A DNA stretch of 64,000 nt from Ignavibacteria bacterium (GTDB taxonomy: Bacteria; Bacteroidota; Ignavibacteria; Tepidaquicellales; Tepidaquicellaceae): assembly GCA_016709315.1 (NCBI GenBank), contig JADJMZ010000003.1, positions 496,001-560,000 of the forward strand, read 5' to 3'. This document shows positions 61,500-64,000 of the stretch, piece after piece (within the stretch, counting starts at the first letter, position 1; each line of letters starts with the position of its first letter). The position numbers were made by a program, and so were the translations under genes. A model generated the notes under the pieces. It did not search any database. It saw only the letters and a program-made list of their open reading frames with translations, and was not told the DNA's origin.

Positions 61500-61660
61500 T
61501 AATTCGCCCGCCTTGCCTTGCTCCGCCTTGCGCAGCAAATCAAGAGCGAGGCAGGTAACTCATAATTCGTAACTCGTAATTCGTAACTCGTAATTCATAA
61601 AGGCTTATCACTCATTCTTGATTTTCGATTTTAATTTATTGATTTTGATTATAATAAAGT
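61500..61660. repeat. GC-rich element and GTAACTC heptads
   Basis: CGCCCGCCTTGCCTTGC and its partner (61505-61555) are followed by GTAACTC/GTAATTC heptads (61554-61598) and GATTTTA-like words. Confidence 0.75.
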
Positions 61661-61695
61661 ATTTGAAAATTAATTAATCCCGAAAGAAGAATATC

Positions 61696-64000
61696 ATGAA
61701 GACACCTATAGTATATCGCAAATTTAAATTTATTCAAAGATTATTTAAATTCTCATTATTATTTGTTATAGCGTTTGTACTTTTCTCAAACTTTGCTTTT
61801 TCATTTTCAAATGAATCCGGAAGTTCACAGCCAAAATATTCCGAAGTAAGGATCTTTGCAGTCAGTGAAACTGATTTTAAAAGAATGACGGCAGCAGGTC
61901 TTTTCATTGATCACGCTATCAGCAAGCCGGGTAAATATCTTGATGTCTGGTTATCAGATTATGAGATGAGTATGTTAAGAAACTCCGGTGTCCCATTTGA
62001 AATCCTGACAGATGACTGGGATAAATATTATAATGACAGGCAGAAGATGTCTCAGAAAGAAATAAACGAACAGATGAAAGATGCAAAAGAAACAGATAAT
62101 GTTTCTCATTCGATTTACGGAACGATGGGCGGGTATCTCAAATTCAGCGAAGTTACTGCAAAGCTTGATTCAATGAGACTTGAATACCCTCAGTTTATTT
62201 CTCAAAAATTTTCCATCGGAAATACATTTCAGGGACGCACTATGTGGGCTGTCAGAGTAACAAAGAATCCCGATGCACCAACTGGAAGACCTGAGGTTTT
62301 TTATAATGCTTTGATACATGCCCGTGAACCCGAAAGCATGGAAACTCAAATGTATTATTTTTACTGGCTGTTTGAAAATTACGGAACAGACCCTCTTGCA
62401 ACTTACATTTTAAATAACCGTGAAATTTACTGGATGCCGGTTTTTAATGCTGACGGTTATGTTTATAATGAAACTACAAATCCGTCAGGCGGCGGAATGT
62501 GGAGATGCAACAGACATGGCAGCGGAAACTGCGGATGGGTTGATCTTAACAGAAACTTCGGCATTTATCAGTTCTGGAATTCTTCTAATGGCGGATCAAG
62601 TTCTGATTCCTGCGCCGGCGGTCAAAGCACATTCAGAGGAAGATCGCCGTTCTCGGAAATTGAAACACAGAACTATATGAACTTTGTCAATTCAAGAAAT
62701 TTCAATACGGTTTTTAACGCTCATACATTTGGAAATTATCTGCTTAAACCCTGGGACTGGATTGATCCTCAGCCGACTCCTGATGATAATAAATTTAATC
62801 AGTTCCTCTCTGATATGCGAGAAACAAGTAACTACACTGCCGGCACAACTTCGCAAACATTAGGATATTTTGTCCGCGGAGGCGCTAATGACTGGTGTTA
62901 TAATGACTCTGCAAATTCAGCTCATCATATTTTTGGAATAACACCTGAGACCGGTCCGAGTTTCTGGCCTGCTCAGAGTGAAATTATTCCGTTAGCTCAG
63001 AATATGCTTTATTCAAATAAATACATGTCGCTTATAGCTGGAGCTTATGTTAATCCTGTTTCAAAGACATTTAACGCTTCTACTTATAATGCAGGCGAGT
63101 CCGGAAATCTTAAAGTTGTATTCAGAAATAAAGGTTTGCTGAATGCTTCTAATGTTAAAATTATACTTACACCTGTCAGCGGTAATCTGACAATAACGAC
63201 TCAGCAATTTACTTATTCAGTTTTAAATTCATTCGCTGCCGACAGCAGTGTATTTAATTTTACAATAGGGAACAATGTGCCTGTGAATACTGCGCTTGCA
63301 GCCAGTCTGAAAATTGTAATGGATACTGCAGTTGTTTTCTCACAGTATGTTTATGTTCTTGTAGGACCTGGAAATGCTGCTGTCTCTGATAATGCTGAAG
63401 GTTCATTTACCAACTGGGTTACAAATCAAAGCTGGGGAATTACTTCAGCTCAGTCTAACTCTCCAACACATTCTTTTACAGACAGTCCGGGAGGCGAGTA
63501 TTTAAACAGCGCAAATAATTCCATGACTCTGGCAAATGCATTAAATTTAACTTCGTCAACAGTTGTTAAGCTTAATTTTTTTCATAAATATTCAACAGAA
63601 GAAAATTATGATTATTGTAATGTTGAAGTTTCAAAAGCGACTGATACATCATGGCAGAAAGTTAAATCTTATTCCGGAACTCTTGCAGGCTGGACATCAG
63701 AATCTTTTGACATTACTCAGTACGCTGCCGGAGCTTCTCAGATCAAGGTAAGATTCAGATTGTCAAGCGATGAAGGCGTCACAGACGACGGATGGTATGT
63801 AGATGATGTACAGATAATTACTTACAATGTTGGTCCGGTGGGAATTAAAACGGATGAACAACTTGCGGGATCATTTTCATTGCTGCAGAATTACCCGAAT
63901 CCCTTTAATCCTGTTACAGTTATAAGTTATAATTTAGCCGTTGCAGGTTTTGTTGAATTGAAAATTTATGATGTGCTGGGAAATGAAGTTAAAACTCTTG
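61696..64000 (+). CDS. Secreted M14 zinc carboxypeptidase with T9SS sorting domain (3' end outside window)
   Basis: The frame opens at ATG 61696 and stays open to the right edge. An N-terminal hydrophobic segment (residues about 18-38; SLLFVIAFVLFS-like) is followed by a propeptide. The M14 peptidase domain (about residues 155-440) carries the zinc motif HAREPES (base 62317), NADGY, DLNRNFG (substrate-binding arginine, base 62544), AHTFGN (third zinc ligand, base 62721) and TPETGPSFW with the catalytic glutamate (base 62940). CARDB- and MAM/choice-of-anchor-J-like domains follow (63040-63830), then the start of a type A sorting domain (LLQNYPNPFNPVT, IYDVLGNEV), which the window cuts. It should remove C-terminal residues from proteins outside the cell. 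It is not part of the dockerin set. Confidence 0.92.
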   Translation, partial: MKTPIVYRKFKFIQRLFKFSLLFVIAFVLFSNFAFSFSNESGSSQPKYSEVRIFAVSETDFKRMTAAGLFIDHAISKPGKYLDVWLSDYEMSMLRNSGVPFEILTDDWDKYYNDRQKMSQKEINEQMKDAKETDNVSHSIYGTMGGYLKFSEVTAKLDSMRLEYPQFISQKFSIGNTFQGRTMWAVRVTKNPDAPTGRPEVFYNALIHAREPESMETQMYYFYWLFENYGTDPLATYILNNREIYWMPVFNADGYVYNETTNPSGGGMWRCNRHGSGNCGWVDLNRNFGIYQFWNSSNGGSSSDSCAGGQSTFRGRSPFSEIETQNYMNFVNSRNFNTVFNAHTFGNYLLKPWDWIDPQPTPDDNKFNQFLSDMRETSNYTAGTTSQTLGYFVRGGANDWCYNDSANSAHHIFGITPETGPSFWPAQSEIIPLAQNMLYSNKYMSLIAGAYVNPVSKTFNASTYNAGESGNLKVVFRNKGLLNASNVKIILTPVSGNLTITTQQFTYSVLNSFAADSSVFNFTIGNNVPVNTALAASLKIVMDTAVVFSQYVYVLVGPGNAAVSDNAEGSFTNWVTNQSWGITSAQSNSPTHSFTDSPGGEYLNSANNSMTLANALNLTSSTVVKLNFFHKYSTEENYDYCNVEVSKATDTSWQKVKSYSGTLAGWTSESFDITQYAAGASQIKVRFRLSSDEGVTDDGWYVDDVQIITYNVGPVGIKTDEQLAGSFSLLQNYPNPFNPVTVISYNLAVAGFVELKIYDVLGNEVKTL

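Noticed and set aside
1..64000. tRNA or rRNA genes and insertion sequences
   Set aside because: The intergenic gaps were read for cloverleaf-like and rRNA-like sequence and for transposase frames; none was seen.

Overview
The window is AT-rich DNA from a member of the Bacteroidota/Chlorobi group, most likely an Ignavibacteria-like organism. Three things support this. Exported proteins end in type IX secretion (T9SS) type A sorting domains with the NYPNPFNP signature (27307-28530, 43347-44408, 61696-64000). Several promoters fit the Bacteroidota form TTTG-N19/20-TAnnTTTG. There is also a TonB-dependent receptor with a carboxypeptidase-regulatory-like N-terminus. No rRNA, tRNA, transposase, phage gene or CRISPR array was seen.

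Almost the whole window is a surface-protein island. Eleven large plus-strand exported proteins (plus one small one and one decayed remnant) end in the same module of about 175 residues: a beta-rich domain with the signature KHRNSIETWS, then two dockerin-like calcium loops (GDVNQDGTIDASD and TGDDFVDAAD), then a short tail ending in TP, RP or LP. The regions in front of this module are unrelated to one another: FG-GAP/integrin-like propellers (1-2991, 3170-7156, 15546-20075, 20181-24693, 30782-35934), BNR-like propellers (10610-12715, 59302-61272), choice-of-anchor-J domains (37830-41406), a beta-helix with 528-bp tandem repeats (46554-50129), and Kelch-like repeats (50592-52241, 52665-54323). 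A peptidase S74 fibre protein (7470-9422) has no such module but is directly followed by a small secreted protein that is little else (9430-10161).

Alternating with these are six minus-strand paralogues of about 476-497 residues (13072, 29117, 36143, 41619, 44662, 57659). They are soluble, alpha-helical proteins of unknown function with an S-P-Y-F-N motif near residue 30, an F-P-G-K/R-K-F motif near residue 68 and, in most copies, a WLxEKxxE tail. Every copy is divergently oriented from an exported dockerin-module or T9SS gene, and five of those exported genes have a matching upstream promoter. This cassette (cytosolic helical protein / exported modular protein) is the best candidate for an undescribed system here.

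The remaining genes are a lipoprotein with a gamma-glutamylcyclotransferase-like fold (25037), a lipase-like lipoprotein (26026), a TetR regulator with its operators and a TonB receptor (54548-57540), and a zinc carboxypeptidase cut by the right edge (61696).

The gaps between genes are filled with degenerate heptanucleotide tandem repeats of several families, mixed with GC-rich hairpins and four near-identical terminators. The same repeat material has entered coding sequence at one equivalent point in three FG-GAP paralogues, staying in frame in one and breaking the frame in two. Other lesions are single-base changes, two of them in A tracts. They could be phase variation, decay or sequencing error, and the sequence alone cannot say which.
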